Assembly: GCF_001690195.1 (NCBI RefSeq)
Contig: NZ_LZGM01000049.1
Location: 1-64,000 of the forward strand
Direction: 5' to 3'
Length of the DNA: 64,000 nucleotides
Source of the DNA: Gilliamella sp. wkB108
Lineage (GTDB): Bacteria > Pseudomonadota > Gammaproteobacteria > Enterobacterales > Orbaceae
Under the pieces are notes generated by a model that saw nothing but the letters and a program-made list of their open reading frames with translations, did no database searches and was not told the DNA's origin. How positions within the stretch are numbered: position 1 is the first letter of the stretch; each line of letters opens with the position of its first letter. The translations under genes were made by a program, and so were the position numbers. Positions 1-8,570 of the stretch are shown here, in pieces.

Positions 1-1
1 T

Positions 2-496
2 ATATCTATAATAATCAAAGCTATTTCATTTATAATCTTATTTATTATGTTTTTTGTTTGTTTAAATTTTATCTTCAAATCTTCAGCTTTAATTAAAGTT
101 GGAGAAGATCAACCATGGTTTTGGGTCAACAATAGCAGTGCAAAAAGCTCTCAATTTGCTTGGATACCTTCTACTAATACGGATTGGTCATTAAATAAAT
201 CTATGTGTGAATCACATAAATTTGATATAAAGGAATGGTCTTATAAAGTAAATATGCCACTACAAACGGCAAAAATGATCTGTTCTCATTTTTCTAATGA
301 AAGATCACAAAAAGACATATCAAAAATAATTAAAGAGCAAAATCACTTTTTTATTCCTACAAGCATAATACTTGTAATCATAATGCTTCTATTAATCAAT
401 GATTTTTGGAAATTGGTTAAAGTTGATGATCTAAAACAACAAATAAAAACTCAGAGAAAAAAACACAGAAAGAAACTTAAAAAGGAATTTTTTTAA
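2..496 (+). CDS. Hypothetical membrane protein, 5' end outside window
   Basis: I do not recognise this protein. The reading frame is open to the window edge: codons before the first visible ATG (47) encode a hydrophobic stretch that runs on into the residues after that ATG. The gene therefore probably starts upstream and the N-terminal hydrophobic segment is a transmembrane helix or signal anchor. Counting from the ATG at 47, a polar domain of about 90 residues with two Cys follows, then a second hydrophobic helix (about residues 101-120), then a strongly basic Lys/Arg-rich tail. Two helices enclosing a soluble loop suggest an inner-membrane protein with a periplasmic domain and a cytoplasmic basic tail. 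It converges on the carbonic anhydrase gene. No function is assigned. Confidence 0.55.
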   Translation: MSIIIKAISFIILFIMFFVCLNFIFKSSALIKVGEDQPWFWVNNSSAKSSQFAWIPSTNTDWSLNKSMCESHKFDIKEWSYKVNMPLQTAKMICSHFSNERSQKDISKIIKEQNHFFIPTSIILVIIMLLLINDFWKLVKVDDLKQQIKTQRKKHRKKLKKEFF

Positions 497-564
497 ACGT
501 AAAATTTAAAAAATTTTTTATAACAATAAAGAAAATTAATTCACTTGAATTTAACTCATTCATC

Positions 565-600
565 ACTGGCTCTATAGAAAATTACTGCTTCAGAGCCAGT
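565..600. terminator. Inverted repeat between convergent genes
   Basis: A 9-bp perfect inverted repeat (ACTGGCTCT at 565-573, AGAGCCAGT at 592-600) encloses an 18-nt loop. It lies between the convergent membrane-protein gene and the carbonic anhydrase gene. There is no run of T on either side, so it is at best a weak or Rho-assisted terminator. Confidence 0.35.
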
Positions 601-610
601 TAACAAATCA

Positions 611-1348
611 TCAATCAATAATAACACGTCCGTTTAGAGGTTGTACCGGGCGGTTGTTGTCGTGGTGCATGATTGAGTGGAATTTTTCAATTTGTTCAGC
701 AGATGCGTTGCCTTGTTGTTCTAATACTATCCATCTCACTCCTTCAGTACAAGGAGGCGTGGTCAAAGATCCACTAAATCGATAATAATCTAGTTTATTG
801 GGTAATAACGCTTTTATATCAACGGATTGATTTAATGCTACGGTGCTTTCTGCTTCTGTTGGAATTTGTTGCCAAGCTTTTGCTAATTCAGCATTAGTTT
901 TACCTTGATTGAACATAAGTGCTACAACTGTAAGCTCGCCATCTTTGTTTTTATAAACAAAATGGGCTTCAAATGGATAGCTTTTACCATGAATTTGGTT
1001 TTCACTTGGTGAATGGAAATGGAATTGTTGTAAAACAAATTTTTCATTATCCAATTCTAATGTATTATCTTGATTAACATTAATTTGAATAGTATGACCA
1101 TTATTAATAATCTGTTGATTTCCCGATTTAAAACTTAATTTAAGTGGTTCGTGATTAGTTTTAAATGCATGGTCAATGTTAACAGGAGATTGGTTTTTAC
1201 CATTTTCACAAGTTGAAAATTCAGGTGAAAGCTTACCCCAATATTCCGGTGCGCTTTGTCCTTCATAACCCCAATGTGAATCATGTTCAGCAGCTAAACA
1301 AGGTAGACTTGTTACCATTAACGCCATAATCAGTGTTTTTAGTTTCAT
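611..1348 (-). CDS. cah: Periplasmic alpha-carbonic anhydrase
   Basis: Alpha-class carbonic anhydrase, catalysing CO2 + H2O to bicarbonate + H+ in the periplasm. Residues 1-20 form a Sec signal peptide ending in a Cys-Leu-Ala-Ala region. The three zinc-ligand histidines are visible as H110 and H112 in QFHFHSPSE and H129 in EAHFV. The substrate-pocket signature LTTPPCTEG is at about 195-203. C47 and C200 are placed for the disulfide usual in secreted bacterial members. At 245 residues it has the normal family length. It is a single gene with its own upstream region. A role in retaining CO2/bicarbonate or buffering pH in a CO2-rich gut is an inference. Confidence 0.93.
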   Translation of the reverse strand: MKLKTLIMALMVTSLPCLAAEHDSHWGYEGQSAPEYWGKLSPEFSTCENGKNQSPVNIDHAFKTNHEPLKLSFKSGNQQIINNGHTIQINVNQDNTLELDNEKFVLQQFHFHSPSENQIHGKSYPFEAHFVYKNKDGELTVVALMFNQGKTNAELAKAWQQIPTEAESTVALNQSVDIKALLPNKLDYYRFSGSLTTPPCTEGVRWIVLEQQGNASAEQIEKFHSIMHHDNNRPVQPLNGRVIID

Positions 1349-1598
1349 TTTATCTCCGAAATACTCCGTACAATTTAGGTGGTTGAATTATACGCTTTTC
1401 ATATAAACATTACTATATGGCCGTCTTTTATTATTAATCAAATAAATCAATTGGTTAAAATTTAAAGATAACAAACATTTGCCGTTAGAATATTTTTAAA
1501 TGGGCTGCATTCAAGAGGTCAAAAAGTAGTTTTAATAGTGAGTAAAATAAGCGACGTTGTGTGAAGCAATGAAGAAAAATAATCTGTTAAATAGATAT

Positions 1599-1624
1599 AA
1601 AAAAACCTGCCATAAGCAGGTTTT
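1599..1624 (-). terminator. Rho-independent terminator of tRNA-Asn
   Basis: AAAACCTGC (1602-1610) pairs with GCAGGTTTT (1616-1624) around the loop CATAA. Read on the minus strand the hairpin is followed by a run of seven T (the A run at 1599-1605). It lies just downstream of the tRNA 3' end. Confidence 0.8.
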
Positions 1625-1637
1625 AAATAACTGAGAT

Positions 1638-1713
1638 TGGCTCCTCCAACAGGACTTGAACCTGTGACATACGGATTAACAGTCCGCCGTTCTACCGACT
1701 GAACTATGGAGGA
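1638..1713 (-). tRNA. tRNA-Asn (anticodon GTT)
   Basis: This 76-nt tRNA on the minus strand begins TCCTCCATAGTTCAG and ends with an encoded CCA. The acceptor stem pairs TCCTCCA with TGGAGGA. The D-arm reads AGTTCAGTCGGTAGAAC. The anticodon loop reads CTGTTAATC, with anticodon GTT. The T-arm contains GGTTCAAGTCC. The overall sequence is very close to enterobacterial tRNA-Asn. A hairpin with a T run follows it. Confidence 0.97.
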
Positions 1714-1863
1714 ACACTTAACGGACGAAATATTATCGATTTATGACGATAATGTCAATTCGAAAAGCATTAATCCTACTCAATTGCTCAGCTTGTAAAC
1801 AAAATGCATGCTGGATATGTTAAAATAAATAATAATATTATATGAAAGGTAAAAATAACGTTT

Positions 1864-2439
1864 ATGAAAAAAAATATTTGTGTTTTTTGTGGTGCCAGTG
1901 AAGGCAATCGAGTGGAATATAAAACCCAAGCTGAACAACTTGGTGAGATATTGGCTAAGCAAAATCGACGATTAATCTATGGTGGAGGTAATAAAGGTTT
2001 AATGGGCGTGATTGCCAATGCAGTATTAGCGCATGGTGGTGAAGTGATCGGTATTATTCCTGAACGTTTAGTTAAAGCCGAAACGGCGCATCATGGGATC
2101 ACTCGTTTAGAAGTTGTTGAAAATATGCATCAGCGTAAAGCAAGGCTCTCTGAGCTTGCTGACGGTTTTGTGGCAATGCCCGGAGGAACCGGAACATTAG
2201 AAGAGGTTTTTGAAATGTGGACAGCCATGCAAATTGGTTATCACGAAAAACCGGTCGCACTATTTGATACACTTGATTTCTGGCAACCTATGCTCGCTTT
2301 TTTACAGCACTCAGTCAATGAAGGATTTATCAGAGAGAGTTTTTATAATACCTTAATCGTTTCTGATAAAGCGGAATCGTTGCTACAAAAAATGGATGAT
2401 TTTGTTCCGAGAGATCTACAGCGTTGGGTAAAAAAATAG
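1864..2439 (+). CDS. LOG-family protein (TIGR00730 Rossmann fold)
   Basis: A 191-residue member of the LOG/YvdD family. Studied members hydrolyse nucleoside 5'-monophosphates (cytokinin riboside monophosphates in plants) to free base and ribose 5-phosphate. The nucleotide-binding segment GGGNKGLMG is at about 40-48, MHQRK at about 88-92, and the catalytic signature PGGTGTLEE at 106-114. Older annotations call this family lysine decarboxylase, which is wrong: there is no PLP site. Length is normal for the short form. It is transcribed alone, converging on the fru operon. The physiological substrate in bacteria is not established. Confidence 0.85.
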   Translation: MKKNICVFCGASEGNRVEYKTQAEQLGEILAKQNRRLIYGGGNKGLMGVIANAVLAHGGEVIGIIPERLVKAETAHHGITRLEVVENMHQRKARLSELADGFVAMPGGTGTLEEVFEMWTAMQIGYHEKPVALFDTLDFWQPMLAFLQHSVNEGFIRESFYNTLIVSDKAESLLQKMDDFVPRDLQRWVKK

Positions 2440-2453
2440 TAGTCATTACATAA

Positions 2454-2477
2454 AAAAATCGCCATCTTACGATGGCG
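2454..2477 (-). terminator. Rho-independent terminator of the fru operon
   Basis: CGCCATC (2460-2466) and GATGGCG (2471-2477) form a 7-bp GC-rich stem with a TTAC loop. On the minus strand it is followed by T's (the A run at 2452-2458). It therefore terminates the fruBKA transcript, whose last gene ends at 2504. Confidence 0.8.
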
Positions 2478-2503
2478 AAAAGCTTACTAGGCTAACCTTT
2501 TTT

Positions 2504-4234
2504 TCACACAACATTCTCAGGCTTTTTAATCATTGCGTAAGCAACACCTGCTATAACTGATCCGATTAGAATTGATAATAAATATCCACCAATAGGTTTT
2601 ACAACACCAGGAATAGCTAAGGCAAATAATCCACCATGTGGGGTCATTAATTGCGATCCACAAGCCAGTGCGATACCCCCTGTAATGGCACCACCGATGA
2701 TACAACAAGGGATAACACGCAATGGATCACGTGCTGCAAATGGAATCGCACCTTCTGAGATAAAGCATAAACCTAATACCAGTGAAGCTTTTCCACTTTC
2801 TTGTTCCGGTTTAGCAAACTTTTTACGTGCAACTAGTGTTGCAAGACCCATTGCTAAAGGTGGTACCATACCGCCAGCCATAACAGCTGCCATTGGTGCA
2901 TAAACTTGAGAAGAGATTAAGCTAGTACCAAATGCGTAAGCGGCTTTGTTAATCGGTCCACCCATATCAACACACATCATACCACCTAATATAGCACCTA
3001 AAATAACCGCATTTGCTGTTCCCATTGAATTTAGCCATATTGTCACAACGTTCATTAACCATGCTATTGGGCTACCAACAATAAATTGCATTACAAGCCC
3101 TGTAACTAATGTAGCTAGTAATGGCACAATCAGAATCGGTTTTAAGGCTTCCATACTTTTTGGTAGTGGTAATTTTTTGGTAATTAATAGTGCTAAGTAA
3201 CCAGCAAAATAACCAATAATAATACCGCCCAAGAAGCCAGCTTTGGTTGATACGGCTAGCAAACCACCTACAAGTCCTGGAGTGAGGCCAGGTCTATCGG
3301 CTATTGAAAAGGCAATATAACCCGCTAAGAGTGGTACCATAAGAGAAAATGCCAAGTCACCAATCTGTTTTAAGTGAGGTTCACCTACCAATTCTTGAAC
3401 TAAGGCCTGTTTTACAACTTCAACACCATTTTCTATCACTGTTACCGTTTTTAATACTTCTTTAAACTCACCAAACGCAAACGAAAGTGCAATAATTAAT
3501 CCACCAGCCACAACCATTGGTAGCATATACGAAACACCTGTTAATAGATGTTGGTAAAGACCTTTCTTCTCTTTGGCTGAACTAGCAACTGAATTACTGG
3601 AAGTTGGCTGATATACAGTTGCTTCTTGAAACGCTTTATCCAACTCTTGTGCGGTCTTTTTAAGCGCTGGACCTGTTTTGGTGCGGTAAAGTTTTTTGCC
3701 GGCAAATTTACTTAAATCGACATCAATATCACATGCAACAATAACCACATCGGCTGATGCCACTTCTTCAGGGGTTATTTCATTACCTACACCAACTGAG
3801 CCACGAGTTTCAACTTTACACCACCAACCACGTTTTTTAGCTTCCTCTTCAATGGCTTCTGCTGCCATAAAAGTATGTGCTACCCCTGTTGGACAGGCTG
3901 TAACGGCGACGATACGTTTTACATTATTTTCTGGGGTTGATGATGATCCACTTTCAGCAGTTTGTTCATAAACCACTGCTTTGCTTGGAGCATCAGTTAA
4001 GATCTGTTTTGGATTGGTAAAAAGATCATCTAACTCTTTTACAACATAGACTTTTTTACCAACAACGGCTTTGTCATTGATTGTTCCAGAACCAACAGCA
4101 ATAATAATGTCTGCTGATGTTGCACTGTCAACTATATTGAGATTTAATGATTTAGCGACTAAAGCTAATTCTGCTTTAGCTAAACGCCCATTAACTGGAC
4201 CAATATTACTACCTTCAACAATATATATATTCAT
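2504..4234 (-). CDS. fruA: Fructose PTS enzyme IIBC (FruA)
   Basis: Fructose-specific PTS permease that takes up fructose and releases fructose 1-phosphate in the cytoplasm. The N-terminus (about 1-90) is a degenerate IIB' domain. The active IIB follows, with the phosphorylated cysteine at C114 in TACPTGVAHTF. A linker near 210-225 leads to a multi-helix IIC domain in the inner membrane (about 230-570). Length 576 is close to E. coli FruA. It is the last gene of fruB-fruK-fruA, starting 8 bp after fruK, and is followed by a strong terminator. Regulation is probably by Cra and CRP from the fruB promoter. Confidence 0.96.
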   Translation of the reverse strand: MNIYIVEGSNIGPVNGRLAKAELALVAKSLNLNIVDSATSADIIIAVGSGTINDKAVVGKKVYVVKELDDLFTNPKQILTDAPSKAVVYEQTAESGSSSTPENNVKRIVAVTACPTGVAHTFMAAEAIEEEAKKRGWWCKVETRGSVGVGNEITPEEVASADVVIVACDIDVDLSKFAGKKLYRTKTGPALKKTAQELDKAFQEATVYQPTSSNSVASSAKEKKGLYQHLLTGVSYMLPMVVAGGLIIALSFAFGEFKEVLKTVTVIENGVEVVKQALVQELVGEPHLKQIGDLAFSLMVPLLAGYIAFSIADRPGLTPGLVGGLLAVSTKAGFLGGIIIGYFAGYLALLITKKLPLPKSMEALKPILIVPLLATLVTGLVMQFIVGSPIAWLMNVVTIWLNSMGTANAVILGAILGGMMCVDMGGPINKAAYAFGTSLISSQVYAPMAAVMAGGMVPPLAMGLATLVARKKFAKPEQESGKASLVLGLCFISEGAIPFAARDPLRVIPCCIIGGAITGGIALACGSQLMTPHGGLFALAIPGVVKPIGGYLLSILIGSVIAGVAYAMIKKPENVV

Positions 4235-4242
4235 GAATACTC

Positions 4243-5178
4243 CTATCCAGCAATTATTTCAATTTTATCTAGCATGTTGGTTACCGCTTGACGATCAGAT
4301 ATTCCTACACCAGCTTGACCGACCGATAAGGTTGCCACACTCGATGCAAAAACTAATGTGTCTTTAATAGATTGATTAGTCAGTAAACCATACATTAAGC
4401 CAGCTACCATTGAGTCCCCAGCACCTACCGTACTAACTACTTTCGATTTTGGTGGTTTAGCTAGCCATACTTCATTTTTCGTTACCCATAAAGCACCTTT
4501 ACTACCGAGTGAAATGATGACGTTTTCAACACCTTCATTCACGAGTTCTTTGGCTGCAGCTTTGATCTCATTTAGCGTTGATAATTTTCGTCCAACCCAC
4601 ATTTCAAGTTCTTTATCATTAGGTTTAATTAACCATGGTTTAGCTTTTAAGCCTGCTACTAAAGCATCTCTGCTACTATCAAATACAATTTTTGGACAAA
4701 TTGTTTTAACTTGTTTCATCCATTGAGTGAAGTTATCAAGCGATAAACCAGCGGGAAGACTGCCACTAATTGCCACCATATCCATCTCTTTTAACCATTC
4801 AAGTGAACTTTTAACGAAATTTTGCCAATCTTGATCACTAATGTTGAAACCGGAAAAATTAAGGTCAGTCACCTCGCTATTTTGTTCGGTCAATTTGACA
4901 TTAATCCGTGTTTGTCCTTTAATAGTTTGGAATTTATCCACCACCCCTAAAGATTTAAACAGCAAATTGTAACCATCACGATTTTCTTTTCCTAAAAATC
5001 CTCCTACAGTTATTGGCATATCTAAATCAGATAATACCTTAGCAACATTGATACCTTTACCGGCTGGTAATAAGGCATTTGTTTGTACTAGATTTACTTC
5101 ACCAAGTTCAACTTTTGGACAAAAGCCTAAAAGATCATAAGCTGGATTTAAAGTTATAGTTGTAACACGATAAGCCAT
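4243..5178 (-). CDS. fruK: 1-phosphofructokinase
   Basis: PfkB-family kinase that converts fructose 1-phosphate and ATP to fructose 1,6-bisphosphate, bringing PTS-imported fructose into glycolysis. The N-terminal substrate segment with GKGINVAKVL is at about 40-49. The C-terminal PfkB signature VGAGDSMVAG places the catalytic base at D255. Length 311 is normal. Its ATG overlaps the fruB stop codon (TAATG on the minus strand), so the two genes are translationally coupled. Fructose 1-phosphate, its substrate, is the known inducer that releases Cra in enterics, and cra lies immediately upstream of this operon. Confidence 0.96.
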   Translation of the reverse strand: MAYRVTTITLNPAYDLLGFCPKVELGEVNLVQTNALLPAGKGINVAKVLSDLDMPITVGGFLGKENRDGYNLLFKSLGVVDKFQTIKGQTRINVKLTEQNSEVTDLNFSGFNISDQDWQNFVKSSLEWLKEMDMVAISGSLPAGLSLDNFTQWMKQVKTICPKIVFDSSRDALVAGLKAKPWLIKPNDKELEMWVGRKLSTLNEIKAAAKELVNEGVENVIISLGSKGALWVTKNEVWLAKPPKSKVVSTVGAGDSMVAGLMYGLLTNQSIKDTLVFASSVATLSVGQAGVGISDRQAVTNMLDKIEIIAG

Positions 5179-6374
5179 TATTCCTTCCCCTCACCTAAAC
5201 CACTTTCAATAGCTTTACCAATTGCATCAAGAGCTTGTTCGGCATCACTTCCTTCAGCAGTGAATTGTAATCGACTACCTTTTTTCGCGCCTAGAGCGAC
5301 AATTTTCATCAAACTTGTTGCACTAACAGGTTCACCTTTACCATCTAAATTAGCCACTGTTACTTTACTGTTAAACTCTTTTACTAATTTCACAAGTACT
5401 GAAGAAGGGCGTGTATGTAGGCCATTTTCATTTAGAATGATAAATTCACGACTCAAACTATTGTTGCCTGATGAAGTATCTACCGTTTTAGTTGAGGTAT
5501 TTTCTTCAATTTCAGGTTGATTAGAAGCTGATGATGCGTAGCCGGGTATAAGTAAATTAATCAGCATTTTTGAGTTAGCAGTAAGTAATTCCTCTAATTT
5601 TTGATTAACAACTAATGTGGCAATATGATTAACAATTTCTGCTATTGAATCATCTATTGCTGACATAGTAATCAGTAATTTAACCGGTTTACCATTTTCA
5701 CTAATGTTACTTATCGTGCGACTGATAGCCATAGCATTTTTTAAATTACCTTCTTTGCTATCATTAAGCCAAACGCCATTACCTAAATAACTTGGTTTGT
5801 TATCTAGTACATTAACGATAAAATTGGAATTTACTGCATCTTGCTGTTTTAAACGTGAAGCATTGAGTGCTTGTAAAGTTGCTAACCCATCAGCTGGAAT
5901 ATCAAGTAAAATGGATGATTCTTTAATAGTGAACTGTTCATCTGCCTTACCTGTTAATATCGCTATCGCTTCATCAGCAGTTTTGATATTTTTTATTTTT
6001 TCTTCAACACCGTCTGCACCGAGTACATGAGTCAGTTGACGAAGGAGTTCTAAATGTTCATCAGAACTTGCAGCAATACCAATTGCTACATAGGCTTTTT
6101 CACCATCATCGCCCCATTCAACCCCAATTGGGAAACAAAAAACCTGTACACCGGTTTTTTTTACTAAATGGCGAGTTTTGGTGGTGCCATGTGGAATAGC
6201 CAAACCAATACCCAAATACGTCGCAGCTTGAGCTTCACGTTCCAGCATGCCATTGACATATCCATCCTCAACAAATCCGGCGTCAGTTAAGGCTGCCGCA
6301 ACTTTTTTTATCGCTTCTGTTTTGTTGTCAGCTTGTTCATTTAAATGAATATTCTCTTTAACTAAATGAAACAT
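5178..6374 (-). CDS. fruB: Fructose PTS IIA-HPr fusion (FPr)
   Basis: Diphosphoryl transfer protein that passes phosphate from enzyme I to FruA. The N-terminal IIA domain (1-145) has the phospho-histidine H62 in GIGLAIPHGT. A middle M domain (about 155-280) follows, then a Ser/Thr-rich linker (285-306) and a C-terminal HPr domain with its phospho-histidine H320 in NENGLHTRPSS. At 398 residues it is about 20 longer than E. coli FruB, the extra length being in the linker. AGAGGT precedes the ATG by a normal distance. It is the first gene of fruBKA. Confidence 0.96.
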   Translation of the reverse strand: MFHLVKENIHLNEQADNKTEAIKKVAAALTDAGFVEDGYVNGMLEREAQAATYLGIGLAIPHGTTKTRHLVKKTGVQVFCFPIGVEWGDDGEKAYVAIGIAASSDEHLELLRQLTHVLGADGVEEKIKNIKTADEAIAILTGKADEQFTIKESSILLDIPADGLATLQALNASRLKQQDAVNSNFIVNVLDNKPSYLGNGVWLNDSKEGNLKNAMAISRTISNISENGKPVKLLITMSAIDDSIAEIVNHIATLVVNQKLEELLTANSKMLINLLIPGYASSASNQPEIEENTSTKTVDTSSGNNSLSREFIILNENGLHTRPSSVLVKLVKEFNSKVTVANLDGKGEPVSATSLMKIVALGAKKGSRLQFTAEGSDAEQALDAIGKAIESGLGEGKE

Positions 6375-6450
6375 AAAATAATTACCTCTGGGTTAAAATG
6401 TTGGGTCTTCTAAAATGACTCAGCAATTGTTAATCATTGATTGAATTTTA

Positions 6451-6465
6451 TTGAATCGTTTCAGC
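6451..6465. promoter_or_regulatory. Cra (FruR) operator
   Basis: TTGAATCGTTTCAGC matches the Cra consensus: read on the minus strand it is GCTGAAACGATTCAA with the core TGAAACGATTCA. It lies 76-90 bp upstream of the fruB ATG. The cra gene is its immediate neighbour, so repression of fruBKA relieved by fructose 1-phosphate is expected. Confidence 0.8.
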
Positions 6466-6522
6466 AATAATGAATAGAAATAGCTTAATGATCAAATAAA
6501 TTATTTCTATTAATAAGTAATA

Positions 6523-6538
6523 TGTGATCTAGATCTGA
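6523..6538. promoter_or_regulatory. CRP-cAMP site upstream of fruB
   Basis: TGTGATCTAGATCTGA has a perfect left half (TGTGA) and the ideal six-base centre of the CRP consensus TGTGATCTAGATCACA. The right half matches 3 of 5 bases. It lies about 150 bp upstream of fruB and about 60 bp upstream of the Cra operator. Confidence 0.6.
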
Positions 6539-6584
6539 TTTTTAATTAATTTACCTTGAGGTTTTTCAAAATTAGCATTAATGA

Positions 6585-7607
6585 CTATACTTGCTGTTTA
6601 CGTTCACGACTTAAACTACCTCGATAAATTAATCGTCTTGGAATAACACTGGTTCCGGGATCGTAATTTTTATTATGTAAACAATTGAATAATAATTCTA
6701 TCGCGACCTCTGCTATGACTTTGTGATCTTGAGAAAGTGAAATGACTTTACAAGGTAAAAAATCAAGTAACTCATTGTCACCAAACGTGGCAATAGTGAG
6801 TTTTTCAGGTAATTGACCGAATTTTTTCAATATGGCATCAATCGTTCCTTGTAATAGAGAAAATGATGTTGTGAAAATTCCGTCAGGAATATCATGCGTT
6901 TCTAACCATTGACTAAAAGCTATTTCAGCATCATGACGACTGTAATTATTGGCATATAAAAAATCAACTTTATTATTACTTTCCTTTGCCACTTCTTTAA
7001 ATCCGTCTATTCGTAGCTGACTGACCGAAAGATTAGGTAAAGCACCTATATAAGTGACCGAACCCTTAACAAATTCGTTAAACACTCGCGTTAATTCCTT
7101 AGCATCTTGTTTATCTGCGCCAACAATATTGCGAAATTCGGTCGTCGATAATGTTCTATCTAATGCAAATAAAGGAATTTTATGATTTTCCCAATCATTA
7201 TAAAAAGCATAGTCTTTAGCAGATTCAAATGAGGAAGATATAATCAGTGCATCTACCCTACGTTGTTTTAAATGTTTAACACACTCTTTTTCAATCTCTG
7301 GGTTATCTTCAGAACATGAGAGTAATAGTTGATATCCCTCTTTCCTGACTAATTGTTCTAAATAGTTAGCAATACGCGTATAACTGATATTTTCTAAATC
7401 AGGTATGATAATACCGATGGATCGAGTTTTACCGGCTCTAAGCCCTGCCGCAACTGCATTCGGTTGAAAATTATACTCTCTCACCACTGCCATCACTTTT
7501 TCGATAGTGTTATCACTAACTCGATATTCTTTGGCTTTGCCATTAACTACATAACTTGCCGTAGTTCTAGATACACCGGCTAAAAGCGCGATTTCTTCCA
7601 ATTTCAT
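6585..7607 (-). CDS. cra: Catabolite repressor/activator Cra (FruR)
   Basis: LacI-family regulator of carbon flow. The first 20 residues, MKLEEIALLAGVSRTTASYV, form a helix-turn-helix nearly identical to E. coli Cra. The hinge region carries NAVAAGLRAGKTRSIG. The ligand-binding domain retains IIPDLENISYTRIANYLE and, near the C-terminus, ATFGDNELLDFL. Length 340 compares with 334 in E. coli. Unlike in E. coli, the gene sits next to fruBKA (same strand, upstream, separated by 210 bp that hold Cra-like and CRP-like sites). The effector is expected to be fructose 1-phosphate. Confidence 0.93.
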   Translation of the reverse strand: MKLEEIALLAGVSRTTASYVVNGKAKEYRVSDNTIEKVMAVVREYNFQPNAVAAGLRAGKTRSIGIIIPDLENISYTRIANYLEQLVRKEGYQLLLSCSEDNPEIEKECVKHLKQRRVDALIISSSFESAKDYAFYNDWENHKIPLFALDRTLSTTEFRNIVGADKQDAKELTRVFNEFVKGSVTYIGALPNLSVSQLRIDGFKEVAKESNNKVDFLYANNYSRHDAEIAFSQWLETHDIPDGIFTTSFSLLQGTIDAILKKFGQLPEKLTIATFGDNELLDFLPCKVISLSQDHKVIAEVAIELLFNCLHNKNYDPGTSVIPRRLIYRGSLSRERKQQV

Positions 7608-7814
7608 AACTATTTTCTCGCAAAAAATACTGTCGGATATTTAACATGAATGGGAATAAATTGTAAACATTCATCTAGTTTTTACTTAATAAACAATGGT
7701 TAATTAAATCATGATTGATTAAAAATACCACATAATAAACCTTACCTTTACTCATATCGGCATAAATTAAAAAAGGTTTAGTCAACATTTAACGGATAAT
7801 TGGCAATTTGATTA

Positions 7815-8570
7815 TTAATAATAAATCGCAATTTTTTGATCGTGAATATTCTCTATTTTTACTGGGGTATCAAATATATCTTCTAGAATTTGAGAATTCA
7901 TAATCTGTTCAGGTTGTCCTTGATAGGCTAATTCACCATTTTTCATAGCCAGAATATAATCAGAATAAACCGATGCAAAATTAATATCGTGAATCACTAT
8001 TACAATGGTTTTACCAAGTTCATCAGCAGCTCGGCGTAATTGTTTCATCATTACAACAGCATGTTTCATATCAAGATTATTGAGTGGTTCGTCAAGTAAT
8101 ACATACTGTGTATCTTGACATAATATCATTGCCACATAAGCTCTTTGCCGTTGACCACCTGATAATTCATCTAAAAAGCGATCTTTAAATTCAGTCAAAT
8201 TTAAAAAATCAAGTGCTTGCTTAATATGTTGATGATCATCTGCATTTAAGCGTCCTTTAGTATATGGGTAACGTCCAAATCCTACTAATTCAAAAACAGT
8301 TAGTCGGCTGGTAAACTGATTTTCTTGTCTTAGTACCGAAAGATAAGTGGCTAATTTATCACTAGGTGTAGTAACTACATCCATATTATGAATTCTAACT
8401 TGTCCCTCATCCGGTAGTAATAATCGGCTTATAATAGAGAGTAAGGTAGATTTTCCAGCTCCGTTAGCACCTATAATGGCAGTAATTCCCCCTTGCGAAA
8501 TAGTCGCATTGACATTTTTTAATACCGAGATCGTTTGGTATTTTTTACTGATATTATCAATCTCTATCAC
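7815..8570 (-). CDS. Iron-siderophore ABC transporter ATPase
   Basis: Cytoplasmic ATPase of a FecCD-type importer. Walker A GANGAGKST is at 34-42, followed by the signature LSGGQRQR, Walker B YVLLDEPLNNLD and the switch histidine in VIHD. At 251 residues it has normal length. It is the last gene of a four-gene operon (binding protein, two permeases, ATPase) and overlaps the preceding permease gene by 4 bp. The family resembles YclP/CeuD/FatE/VctC-type ATPases for catecholate siderophores. Confidence 0.9.
   Translation of the reverse strand: MIEIDNISKKYQTISVLKNVNATISQGGITAIIGANGAGKSTLLSIISRLLLPDEGQVRIHNMDVVTTPSDKLATYLSVLRQENQFTSRLTVFELVGFGRYPYTKGRLNADDHQHIKQALDFLNLTEFKDRFLDELSGGQRQRAYVAMILCQDTQYVLLDEPLNNLDMKHAVVMMKQLRRAADELGKTIVIVIHDINFASVYSDYILAMKNGELAYQGQPEQIMNSQILEDIFDTPVKIENIHDQKIAIYY

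Noticed and set aside
1864-2439. Lysine decarboxylase function for the LOG-family protein
   Set aside because: This is a historical misannotation; the PGGTGTLEE motif marks a nucleotide phosphoribohydrolase and no PLP lysine motif is present.
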